Positions 7,868-16,106 of a DNA stretch of 22,392 nucleotides are shown one piece after another; positions within the stretch are counted from its first letter, which is position 1; each line of letters opens with the position of its first letter. A program made the position numbers and the translations under genes. The notes below the pieces were generated by a model that saw only the letters and a list, made by a program, of their open reading frames with translations, did no database searches and was not told the origin of the DNA. This DNA is from Clostridium sp. CAG:273 (lineage in GTDB: Bacteria > Bacillota > Clostridia > TANB77 > CAG-508), in assembly GCA_000438355.1 (NCBI GenBank), contig FR901458.1:9300-31691 (forward strand), in the 5' to 3' direction.

Positions 7868-10846
7868 TTAATCAAACAGTTTCATAATATCTGCTTCTGA
7901 AAGTTTATTTATAAATGTAGTCTTTGTTGATAGCATATTGTCTACCAATTTTTCTTTACGCTTTTGTAACTCATATATTTTCTCTTCTATAGAATTCTTT
8001 GTTATCATTTTATATACATGCACATTATTTTTTTGCCCTATTCTGTATGTTCTATCTGTAGCTTGATTTTCTGCAGATATATTCCACCATGGATCATAAT
8101 GTATTACCATATCTGCACCTGTTAAGTTAAGTCCTGTTCCACCAGCTTTTAGAGAAATTAAAAATACCTTTATATCTGGATTTGTATTAAATTCATCTAC
8201 TAGACTAACTCTGTCAGAAACTTTTGTCTGTCCTGTTAACTTAAAATAGTCTATATTACTTTTCTTTAATTCTTTTTCCATTATATCAAACATAGAAGTA
8301 TATCCTGAAAATAATAATATTTTATGTCCAGATGATATTGCATCTTTTAGCACTTCTATACATTGATTTAATTTACTGCTTTCTCCTTTGTAATTAGCTA
8401 AAAATAGTGATGGATGGCAGCAAATTTGTCTTAGTCTCATTAAAAGTGATAATATTTTTATTTGGCTTTTTTCAAATCCATTTTCTGATATTTCTTGTTT
8501 TACTTCTTTTTTAGCTATTGCTAAATAAGACTTATATAGTTCTTTTTGTTCTTCTCCCATCTCATTGTAAAGTACTGTAACAGTTTTATCTGGAAGCTCT
8601 GTTAAAACTTCTTTCTTTACCCTTCTTAATACAAATGGTTCTATTAGTTGTTTTAACTTTTCCATTGTTTTTTCATCTTCATCTTTTACAATTGGTGTTT
8701 CATATTCTTCTTTAAACTTTTTATGTCCAAATAAATATCCAGGCATTATATAGTCAAAAATTGACCATAATTCTGATAATGAATTTTCTATAGGTGTTCC
8801 TGTTAACGCATATCTTGTCTCTGCATTAACTACTTTTATAGCTTTTGCATTTTGAGTATTATTATTTTTTATATATTGTGCCTCATCTGCAATTGCATAC
8901 TTAAATTCGTAATTCTTTTCTTTGTATAACTCAATATCTCTTTTTAATAGTTCATATGATGTTATTACAATATTACATGTTGATATTTTATTTATTTGTT
9001 TTTCTCTTTGCATTGCATTTCCACCTATCGCAATGCATTTTAAACTTGGTGCAAATTTTTTAACCTCATTAAGCCAATTAAGAGAAAGTGAACTTGGGCA
9101 AATAACTATAGAAGGTTTTGCATCTTTTCCCTTTTCGTTTATATATGATAATATTAAAGCCAATATCTGAACAGTCTTTCCAAGCCCCATATCATCTGCT
9201 AAAATTCCTCCTAAGTGGTAATAATCTAAATTTCTTAACCATCTATATCCTAATTTTTGGTAAGCCCTTAAATCTGCATTTAATCCTTTTATATTTACAT
9301 CTTCATAATCATTTTCTTTAACTTCTAAATCATTAACAACCTTTTTATAATTTTCATCTTTTATAATATTTGCATTTTTTAATTTCTTTAATATCTTTTC
9401 TAAATAAATTCCTCTATACAATGGAACTGTAATCATTCCATCTCTAATTTCATTATATTTTATATCCATTCCATCTATCATGTTAGACAATAATTCTATA
9501 TCGTTGTTATCTGTTAAGTTAATGTAATTTCCATCTTTTAATCTATAATATTTTTTCTTTAGCTTATATCTTTCTAAAATTTGGCTAATTTCACTTAAAT
9601 CTAGGCCAATATCCTCTATATTGATATTTAGTAAATTGCTTTCTAGCCTTACTCCAATTGAATTTATTTTAAATGGTTTTATTTCTCTATTTTTAAAATT
9701 ATCTGTTGCAAGAACTTCAAACTTTTTCATATATAATTCAATGTCTTTAGTTAAAAAATCATAAATTTTTTCCTCATCTACTAAAATCAATCTGCTGTTT
9801 TTTATATCTAGCATAAATCCACTATTACGTAAAATTTCTAAAGCGTCATCCTCTTCTACCATATTTCTTACTTCTTTTATATCTTGACTTAAAAGAGGGT
9901 TAAATTCTTCTTTTCCATAGCAAAATTTTATATCTGCAACAATTCTATTTTGATTGTCATAATCTAAATAAACTTTTACACCAAGTTCCTTTGGAATATA
10001 TTTTTCTAATTCTTGTTTTAATGTATCATTAAAGTTAATATATTTCTTTAATTTTGGATTAACAATACTAAAAAAATCCCTTAGTTCCTCTTCTGTTTTT
10101 AAATATATTTCATTTGTATAATTTCGTTTATATATGTCTAGTGTCTTTAACACAATATCTTCAAATGATTTATCACACCTATATAGAACATCTTTTAATA
10201 ATATATAAATATAATCTTTTCCGTGAATAATATCATATGAATATATATCTATATTCGGCTTAATTGCGTAAATATTATTTTTATTTTTTATTAACTCTAG
10301 CTTTATATTAGGCTCTTCTGTTAAGAATCTAATATTTTCTTCTATCTGTCCATTAACAAATTTAACATTTTCTTCATTTAAAATTTCAAATAGTTCATCT
10401 AGTGCAGTTTTAGATATTGTAATATTTGCCTCATTTAACTTTTTGCCATAACCTGTATATAAATTATTTGCTTCATTTGTATATTTTATAATTTCTGCAT
10501 ATTTTAGTATAAAATCTAATAACTTATGACTGCTACTCTCGAAAGCTTCTTTTGTATGTTTAAATTCTAATTTTGAACCATATTTATAGACTTCTTCTTC
10601 CATCATTCTGTCACAAAACTCAACTAAATTTTTTAGTTTATACATTTGTAAATTTCCAATTTTAAATTCTATTTTCAATGCTTCATGGAATTTGTCGTAA
10701 AAAATTGTTGGCTCTATTTTTATATTATTGTTTAGTCCTTTTAAATTTTGTATTTGCTTTTTTTCTGCAGTTAAAAAGGTATTTACTAATTGTTTAAATA
10801 CCTTTTTGTTTTCTTCATCATCTACTCTATTACTATTTAAAATCAT
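7868..10846 (-). CDS. SNF2-family DEAD/DEAH-type helicase
   Basis: This is a 992-residue Swi2/Snf2-type dsDNA translocase of the bacterial kind. Residues 1 to about 510 look like the bacterial SNF2-associated region. The ATPase core follows with motif I DMGLGKT (552-558), motif II DEAQ (654-657), motif III LTGTP (681-685), and motifs V/VI GGTGLNLTGAD (902-912) and QATDRTYRIGQ (928-938). Many Firmicute relatives begin with a SWIM zinc finger; no CxC...CxH pattern is visible here, so that domain is missing. The biological role of this family is not firmly known. ATG is at 10844-10846 with an AGGGG site. The gene is 69 bases after topA and 67 before trmFO, probably in one operon. Role in DNA transactions is inferred from the family. 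Confidence 0.93.
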   Translation of the reverse strand: MILNSNRVDDEENKKVFKQLVNTFLTAEKKQIQNLKGLNNNIKIEPTIFYDKFHEALKIEFKIGNLQMYKLKNLVEFCDRMMEEEVYKYGSKLEFKHTKEAFESSSHKLLDFILKYAEIIKYTNEANNLYTGYGKKLNEANITISKTALDELFEILNEENVKFVNGQIEENIRFLTEEPNIKLELIKNKNNIYAIKPNIDIYSYDIIHGKDYIYILLKDVLYRCDKSFEDIVLKTLDIYKRNYTNEIYLKTEEELRDFFSIVNPKLKKYINFNDTLKQELEKYIPKELGVKVYLDYDNQNRIVADIKFCYGKEEFNPLLSQDIKEVRNMVEEDDALEILRNSGFMLDIKNSRLILVDEEKIYDFLTKDIELYMKKFEVLATDNFKNREIKPFKINSIGVRLESNLLNINIEDIGLDLSEISQILERYKLKKKYYRLKDGNYINLTDNNDIELLSNMIDGMDIKYNEIRDGMITVPLYRGIYLEKILKKLKNANIIKDENYKKVVNDLEVKENDYEDVNIKGLNADLRAYQKLGYRWLRNLDYYHLGGILADDMGLGKTVQILALILSYINEKGKDAKPSIVICPSSLSLNWLNEVKKFAPSLKCIAIGGNAMQREKQINKISTCNIVITSYELLKRDIELYKEKNYEFKYAIADEAQYIKNNNTQNAKAIKVVNAETRYALTGTPIENSLSELWSIFDYIMPGYLFGHKKFKEEYETPIVKDEDEKTMEKLKQLIEPFVLRRVKKEVLTELPDKTVTVLYNEMGEEQKELYKSYLAIAKKEVKQEISENGFEKSQIKILSLLMRLRQICCHPSLFLANYKGESSKLNQCIEVLKDAISSGHKILLFSGYTSMFDIMEKELKKSNIDYFKLTGQTKVSDRVSLVDEFNTNPDIKVFLISLKAGGTGLNLTGADMVIHYDPWWNISAENQATDRTYRIGQKNNVHVYKMITKNSIEEKIYELQKRKEKLVDNMLSTKTTFINKLSEADIMKLFD

Positions 10847-10915
10847 GACACTACCCCTAATAATTTACTCATTATGTATTATACATTATTTCTTATTTAA
10901 TATTTAAAAAGATTC

Positions 10916-13024
10916 TTATTTTTTTGTGTTCTTACTACTTTTAGTTGTTTTACTACTCTTTGTCTTTTTACTAGTTTTTGTTTTTTTAGTTTTTCTTGTA
11001 GTTCTTTTTGTTTTATTAGTCTCTTTTTCTATCTCTGGAGACCACTTTTCTCCTACTTTTGGTTTATTCCAAGATATATAATTGCACATTTTAGGGTTAT
11101 TCTCACAAATATAATAATTCTTTCCTCTTTTGGTTTTTCTAACTTGTACTTTTGCTCCACATACTGGGCATGGAACATCTATATTTTCTACTAAAGGTTT
11201 TGCATTTTTACATTCTGGATAACCTGGACATGCCAAAAATTTTCCATATCTTCCATATTTTATTACCATCATTTTGCCACATTTATCACATGGAATATCT
11301 GTTACTTCATCTTCTAATTTAACATGCTCTAACTCTTTATCTACTTTCTCAACTTCTTTTTCAAATGGTCCATAAAATTCTCTTATTACATTTTTCCAAG
11401 GCTCTTTTCCTTCTGCAACTTCGTCAAAATTTTCTTCTATTTTAGCAGTAAACTCTACATTTATAATATCTGTAAAATTTTCTGTAAGTATTGTATTTAC
11501 TACTTTTCCAAGTTCTGTTGGCACCAATTGTTTTTGCTCTTTTTGTATATAATGTCTTTCTAAAATAGTAGTAATTGTAGGCGAATATGTACTTGGTCTT
11601 CCTATCCCTTTTTCTTCTAAAGCTTTTACCAAACTTGCCTCAGTATATCTTGGAGGTGGCTCTGTAAAGCTTTGTTTTGGGTCTAATTTTTCTTTTATTA
11701 CTTCTTGGCCAATAATTAATTCTGGAATATTTTCATCTGATTCTTCTTGCTCATTATCTAATGATTCTACATATAAAGTCATAAAGCCTTTAAACTTTAA
11801 AGTTTGTCCATTTGCCTTGAAATTATATGAATTTACATTTACTGTTGCAGAAACAGTATTATAAATTGCTGCTGACATTTGACTTGCTATAAACCTATTA
11901 TATATTAGTCTGTATAACTTAAATTGGTCTGGTGTTAGGTCATCTTTTAATTTTTCAGGTGTTAGATCTATATAAGTTGGTCTGATTGCCTCATGTGCAT
12001 CTTGTGAATTTTGCTTAGCTTTATAATATCTATTTTCGTAATATTCCTTTCCATATGTTGATTCTATATGTAATTTTGCAGCATTTCTTGCTTCCTCTGA
12101 AATTCTTGTAGAATCTGTTCTCATATATGTAATTAGTCCAACTGTCCCTCTTTCTGCTACCTTTACACCTTCATATAATCCTTGTGCTACAGACATAGTT
12201 TTCTTAAGTGTAAATCCTATTTTTCTAGAAGCTTCTTGCTGCATTGTACTTGTTGTAAATGGCGGTGCTGGAGTTCTTTTCTTTTCTCCTTTTTTTACAT
12301 CATATACAATATATTTACCATTTTCTATATGTTTTAATATTTCGTCTACCTGCTCTTTATTATTTATTTCTAATTTTTTTCCATCTTTTCCATAAAATTT
12401 TGCTTCAAATTTCTTATTTGAATTTGGCTCTACTAAAATAGCATAGATATTCCAATATTCTTGTGGAATAAACTTTTCTATTTCTTCTTCTCTATCTACA
12501 ATTAGCTTAACTGCTACAGACTGAACACGTCCTGCTGACAATCCTCTTTTTACTTTTTTCCATAAAATAGGGCTAATTTTATAACCAACTATTCTGTCTA
12601 ATACTCTTCTTGCTTGTTGTGCATCTGTTAAATTCATATCTATCATTCTAGGCTCTTTAATAGATTTTTGAACAGTCTCTTTTGTAATTTCATTAAATGT
12701 AACACGACATACTGAATCTTCTGGTATTTCTAATATATGTGATAGATGCCATGCAATCGCTTCTCCTTCACGGTCAGGGTCAGTTGCTAAATATACTTTT
12801 TTAGCACTCTTAGCCTCTTTTTTTAGGGACTTAATTAAATCTCCCTTTCCTCTAATATTTATATACTCTGGTTCAAAATCATGTTCTATATCTACCCCTA
12901 ATTTAGACTTTGGCAAATCTCTTATATGTCCCATAGAGGCCATTACTTTATAATTTCCACCTAAAAATTTTTTAATTGTATTAGCTTTTGCAGGTGACTC
13001 AACAATTATTAATTTATCTGGCAT
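10916..13024 (-). CDS. topA: DNA topoisomerase I
   Basis: Type IA topoisomerase that relaxes negative supercoils. The TOPRIM domain starts at residue 4 (LIIVESPAKA) and includes the acidic DPDRE (82-86). The catalytic tyrosine is Y300 in LITYMRTDSTR. Two zinc-binding modules follow near the C-terminus: CDKCGK...CPGYPEC and CPVCGA...CENNPKMC. The last about 40 residues are a K/T/S-rich basic tail that probably contacts DNA. The total of 702 residues is typical for Firmicutes. ATG is at 13022-13024 with AAGGAG upstream and a promoter at 13055-13083. It leads the likely topA-SNF2-trmFO operon. Confidence 0.97.
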   Translation of the reverse strand: MPDKLIIVESPAKANTIKKFLGGNYKVMASMGHIRDLPKSKLGVDIEHDFEPEYINIRGKGDLIKSLKKEAKSAKKVYLATDPDREGEAIAWHLSHILEIPEDSVCRVTFNEITKETVQKSIKEPRMIDMNLTDAQQARRVLDRIVGYKISPILWKKVKRGLSAGRVQSVAVKLIVDREEEIEKFIPQEYWNIYAILVEPNSNKKFEAKFYGKDGKKLEINNKEQVDEILKHIENGKYIVYDVKKGEKKRTPAPPFTTSTMQQEASRKIGFTLKKTMSVAQGLYEGVKVAERGTVGLITYMRTDSTRISEEARNAAKLHIESTYGKEYYENRYYKAKQNSQDAHEAIRPTYIDLTPEKLKDDLTPDQFKLYRLIYNRFIASQMSAAIYNTVSATVNVNSYNFKANGQTLKFKGFMTLYVESLDNEQEESDENIPELIIGQEVIKEKLDPKQSFTEPPPRYTEASLVKALEEKGIGRPSTYSPTITTILERHYIQKEQKQLVPTELGKVVNTILTENFTDIINVEFTAKIEENFDEVAEGKEPWKNVIREFYGPFEKEVEKVDKELEHVKLEDEVTDIPCDKCGKMMVIKYGRYGKFLACPGYPECKNAKPLVENIDVPCPVCGAKVQVRKTKRGKNYYICENNPKMCNYISWNKPKVGEKWSPEIEKETNKTKRTTRKTKKTKTSKKTKSSKTTKSSKNTKK

Positions 13025-13054
13025 ATTCTAACTCCTTTTTTAAATCTAAAGATT

Positions 13055-13083
13055 ATAATAGCTTAAATCTTATAATTTTGCAA
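13055..13083 (-). promoter_or_regulatory. Promoter of topA
   Basis: On the minus strand TTGCAA (13078-13083), a 17-base spacer and TATTAT (13055-13060) are visible 31 bases before the start codon; a TATAAT lies three bases further with a 20-base spacer. Confidence 0.65.
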
Positions 13084-13105
13084 GTCATACTTAAAAAAAT
13101 ATGAC
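13084..13105. promoter_or_regulatory. Inverted repeat abutting the topA -35
   Basis: GTCATA (13084-13089) and TATGAC (13100-13105) are separated by ten A/T-rich bases and touch the -35 hexamer of topA. It could be an operator, for example for supercoiling-related or other control, but no regulator can be named. Confidence 0.3.
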
Positions 13106-13260
13106 CATAAATTCGACGTTTTTTGCAATATATTAATTATCACTTTATAATTTTGTATAAAAATTTCACTTATAAAACTCATATTAAATAATAAGTATTT
13201 CAAAACATTTTAATCTTTATTACTTATATATTTAATTAATATTTAGACCAAATTATCAAA
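13106..13260. other. AT-rich spacer without recognised features
   Basis: This is the middle of the 313-base gap between topA and the small gene. I see no open reading frame with a ribosome binding site, no RNA gene and no long repeat, only AT-rich sequence with one TTCGAC-type motif near 13112. Confidence 0.6.
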
Positions 13261-13333
13261 TTAAAAAGATTAGAAATTTAAAGTAAATAAAATATAACTT
13301 TTATACATTATTTTACTTTAGATTACTAATCTT
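13261..13333 (-). terminator. Terminator of the 104-codon gene
   Basis: The outer stem pairs 13266-13273 with 13326-13333 and the inner stem pairs 13279-13287 with 13312-13320. On the minus strand the hairpin is followed by TTTTTAATTT. It starts five bases after the stop codon of the small gene. The loop is large and A/T-rich. Confidence 0.65.
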
Positions 13334-13337
13334 CTTT

Positions 13338-13652
13338 TTAACAACTAACCAAGTCTTGTAAAACGTCATCCAAACCAATTGGTGTTACTTTATATTCTAC
13401 AAGTAATTTTAAAATATTATCTACATCATTTTCTCTGTTTAAAATATTCTTTACTTCTTTTTCTTCTATCTCTAGTATTTTTCCTATCTGCGTTTTCTTT
13501 ATTATTGTTACTCCATATGGCTTTTCATCTTTTTTAATTTCTCTTTCGTTGACATTTTTATAGTATTCTAAATACATTCTGTCGAAATTAGCTTGTTCTG
13601 CGTCTTCGTTGTTTATGGTAGTTTTGCCAAAAAATGTTCTAAGATTATGCAA
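13338..13652 (-). CDS. Small protein of unknown function
   Basis: I do not recognise this 104-residue soluble protein. It is charged, with no signal peptide or membrane segment. Residues 47-68 (KPYGVTIIKKTQIGKILEIE) suggest a strand-rich patch, and the C-terminal part (ENDVDNILKLLVEYKVTPIGLDDVLQDL) looks helical. The start is TTG (13650-13652), chosen because a perfect AAGGAGG (13661-13667) sits eight bases upstream and no ATG alternative is as well placed. It has its own promoter overlapping the murG stop and its own terminator, so it is a real independent unit between the cell-wall cluster and topA. Its position where murB or ftsQ often follows murG does not imply a similar role. Confidence 0.8.
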   Translation of the reverse strand: MHNLRTFFGKTTINNEDAEQANFDRMYLEYYKNVNEREIKKDEKPYGVTIIKKTQIGKILEIEEKEVKNILNRENDVDNILKLLVEYKVTPIGLDDVLQDLVSC

Positions 13653-13678
13653 TACAGTATCCTCCTTCCCCTAAACTG

Positions 13679-13694
13679 CGCGAATTCGAACGCG
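13679..13694. promoter_or_regulatory. CG-rich palindromic element near the +1 of the small gene
   Basis: CGCG (13679-13682) and CGCG (13691-13694) flank AATTCGAA; the whole 16 bases can fold as a short hairpin or serve as a DNA palindrome. It lies just after the predicted start of transcription (near 13696) and stands out as CpG-dense in very AT-rich DNA. Operator function is inference. Confidence 0.35.
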
Positions 13695-13702
13695 ATGTTT
13701 CA

Positions 13703-13731
13703 ACTATATCTTATAATCTTAAACTTTTCAA
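13703..13731 (-). promoter_or_regulatory. Promoter of the 104-codon gene
   Basis: On the minus strand TTGAAA (13726-13731), a 17-base spacer and TATAGT (13703-13708). The -35 overlaps the TGA stop of murG (13728-13730). Confidence 0.65.
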
Positions 13732-14858
13732 TGCTTTTCCATCTCCATTATTCGACGTAATTCGACATATATTTTATCTTCTACATTCTTGATTTCTACC
13801 GCGTGAGCGTTTTCACTCATTCGACACATTTTTTCTTTATCGCTAATTATTGCATTAATTGTCGAATTTAGTATATTAAAATCTAAATCTGCGTCCAAAA
13901 TTATTTTTGCTGCTCCAACTTTTTCTAATACTTTTGCATTATATTCTTGATGATTTTCTGTTGCATATGGAAATGGTATAAATATACTTGGTTTTCCTAC
14001 TATAGAAATTTCTGTTATAGTCATTGCACCGCTTCTACTTACTACTAAATCCACGCAATTCATTACTTCTTCCATATTATATATATATGGTAAAATTTTT
14101 ACATTTGAAATATTATCTATATTAATATTTAAGCTTTGTAACTTTGCTTTTATTATTTCATATTGGTTTGGTCCTGTTGCCCAAATAATTTGATATTTCT
14201 CGTTTATTTTTTTACTTATTATATTTATAAAACTTTCGTTTATTTTTTGAGCACCTTGACTTCCTCCAAATACAAGAACTATTGGCTTTTCTATATCTGT
14301 TAATCCAATTTCTTTTAATATTTTTTCTTTTTGACTATTTGTAAAAGCTATCTTTTTTACTTTACTTGGATTTCCCACAACTACAACATTTTCTGTATTT
14401 CTTATTCTTTTTTTGGCATCTTCAAACCCCACTAATATTGCACTAGCTTTTTTTGATAACATCTTTATTGCAACACCTGGAAATGCATTACTTTCATGTA
14501 ATACAATTGGTACTTTTAATTTACTTGCCGCAAGAGCCACTGGAAGACAAATATATCCTCCTGTACCAATCATAATATCTGGTTTAAAATCCTGTATTAT
14601 TTTTTTTGCTTGACCAATAGACTTAAAAGTTTTATACATTTTTTTTACATTATCTAGAGATATTTTTCTATTAAAACCATATGCCTCAATCCTTTTAAGA
14701 TCATATCCTGCTCTTGGAATTAAGTCATTTTCTAATCCTCTATCTGTTCCAACAAATATAATTTCCGAATTTGGTTCTTCCTGTTTTATTTTATTTGCTA
14801 TTGCTAATGCTGGATTTATATGCCCTCCTGTTCCTGCTGCTGCTATAATTGCCTTCAT
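13728..14858 (-). CDS. murG: UDP-GlcNAc:lipid I GlcNAc transferase
   Basis: MurG converts lipid I to lipid II on the inner face of the membrane. The 376-residue GT28 enzyme shows GTGGHINPALA near the N-terminus, GTGGYICLPVALA, HESNAFPG, VFGGSQGAQKIN and the UDP-GlcNAc-binding SRSGAMTITE...PFPYATENHQ region. The reading frame extends three codons further to an ATG at 14865-14867, but that one touches the AAAGG ribosome binding site; the ATG at 14856-14858 has correct spacing and gives the conserved start MKAIIAAAGTGGH. The gene follows ftsW after a hairpin-containing gap. The last about 45 codons use CGA, CGT, TCG, GCG, GTC, ATC and CAC, unlike the AGA-dominated, A/T-ending usage of the rest. 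Confidence 0.96.
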   Translation of the reverse strand: MKAIIAAAGTGGHINPALAIANKIKQEEPNSEIIFVGTDRGLENDLIPRAGYDLKRIEAYGFNRKISLDNVKKMYKTFKSIGQAKKIIQDFKPDIMIGTGGYICLPVALAASKLKVPIVLHESNAFPGVAIKMLSKKASAILVGFEDAKKRIRNTENVVVVGNPSKVKKIAFTNSQKEKILKEIGLTDIEKPIVLVFGGSQGAQKINESFINIISKKINEKYQIIWATGPNQYEIIKAKLQSLNINIDNISNVKILPYIYNMEEVMNCVDLVVSRSGAMTITEISIVGKPSIFIPFPYATENHQEYNAKVLEKVGAAKIILDADLDFNILNSTINAIISDKEKMCRMSENAHAVEIKNVEDKIYVELRRIMEMEKH

Positions 14859-14905
14859 TTTTATCATCCTTTCTACAGTATAATTTTATAGTATTGTGTT
14901 TTTTT

Positions 14906-14931
14906 AAGACGGGCACATTAAAACCCGTCTT
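14906..14931. other. Stable hairpin in the ftsW-murG gap
   Basis: AAGACGGG (14906-14913) and CCCGTCTT (14924-14931) form an eight-base stem with a ten-base loop, the most G/C-rich stem among the intergenic hairpins. On the minus strand it is followed by A residues, so it is not a normal terminator for murG-sense transcripts; on the plus strand it is followed by TTAATTAATTTT. It may be an mRNA processing or stability element, or an antisense terminator. Confidence 0.5.
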
Positions 14932-14941
14932 TTAATTAATT

Positions 14942-15304
14942 TTAAACTTTTTTACATCCTCTTGATATATTTAATAAAATTCCCATACTTGCAAGTAGTA
15001 TTAAAAGTGAAGTTCCTCCTGCACTAAAAAATGGTAATGCCATACCTGTAACAGGAATTAATCCTGTTACAACTGCAATATTTATAATTACTTGTATTCC
15101 TATTAAAGTAGTTATTCCTACTGCTAATAAACTTCCAAAATTGTCTGGAGCACGCATTGCAGTTAGTATTCCTCTCCAAATCAAAACTGCGAACAATGCT
15201 ATAATTGCAAAACATCCAATAAAGCCAAGTTCTTCTGCCACTATTGAAAATATAAAGTCATTTTGTGGTTCTGATATGTATAAAAACTTTTGCTTACTTT
15301 CACC
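14942..15304 (-). pseudogene. ftsW: ftsW, C-terminal part (frameshifted)
   Basis: Read from GGT at 15302-15304 this frame continues the FtsW sequence: GESKQKFLYISEPQNDFIF, then AEELGFIG, three hydrophobic segments and the family motif ALPFFSAGGTSLLILLASMGILLNISR. Joined to the N-terminal part by removing one base it gives about 381 residues, a normal FtsW length. A GTG at 15239-15241 could open a shorter frame but has no good ribosome binding site. The sequence downstream of the lesion is well conserved, which suggests a recent mutation or a sequencing/assembly error, not an old pseudogene. Confidence 0.85.
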
Positions 15305-16088
15305 GAAGTCCTACTCCAAAAAAGCCTCCTGAACCTATTGCATAAAAACTCTGTATTACTTGCCATCCATCTCCTGTTGGGTCTGACCAAGGATCTAAAA
15401 ATGATAATATTCTACTTAATCTAAATCCACCTGAATCCTTTGCTTGCATTATAAATAGTAATCCTGCTATTCCTAGTGCTCCAGCTCCACATGTTCCCCA
15501 TACAAAAAGCATTCTTATTCCAGCAGCAATCATCATTACTCCAACAATTGCTGCTATAACAATACAAACACTTAAATGGTTTTGTACAAAAAATAATATT
15601 GCAAATGGTGGAAGCAAAAATAATAATGGTTTTACAAAGCCTTTCCAGAAATCTGTTACTTCTGACTTATGATCTGCCAAATAACCTGCATAAAATATAA
15701 TTAGTAAAACTTTTGTAACTTCTGATGGTTGAAACTGTATTGGCCATTTTATCCATCTTGTAGCACCATTTGCCCCAGAACCTAATCCTGGAACAAGTAC
15801 TAAAAGTAATATTACAACAGAAACTATATATGCTGGCCAATAAAATTTTTTATATATATGATAATCTATTTTTGAAATAATAATCATTGCTGTTACACCA
15901 AGTACAGCAAATCCTAATTGTCTTACTGCATATGTATAACTTTTACCATTTTCGGCTAGAGATGTTGGAGCACTAGCAGAAAGTACCATTACAATACCTG
16001 TAGCTAATAAGACAATTACAACTGTAAAAAGTATGAAGTCAAACTTATTATTTATAAAATTATTTGCTTTACTAACTCTTTGTTTCAT
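15300..16088 (-). pseudogene. ftsW: ftsW, N-terminal part (frameshifted)
   Basis: FtsW is the SEDS-family peptidoglycan glycosyltransferase that polymerises lipid II at the septum with a partner class B PBP; the SpoVE paralogue is an alternative name in sporulators. The fragment has about eight membrane helices and the SEDS signatures GANGATRWIKWPIQFQPSE and DPWSDPTGDGWQ, which carries the essential aspartate. It ends at GGFFGVGL followed by an out-of-frame Arg and TGA. One extra base (G15305 on plus) in the minus-strand run CTTCGGTGAA causes the shift. ATG is at 16086-16088 with GGAGG upstream, 18 bases after mraY. Confidence 0.88.
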
Positions 16089-16106
16089 TTATCCTCCACA
16101 TAAATT

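Noticed and set aside
10847..10915. Internal promoter with TATAAT between topA and the SNF2 gene
   Set aside because: The TATAAT also belongs to a small palindrome and has no recognisable -35 at the right distance.
14859..14867. Upstream ATG as the murG start
   Set aside because: It directly abuts the AAAGG ribosome binding site; the ATG at 14856-14858 has proper spacing and matches the conserved N-terminus.
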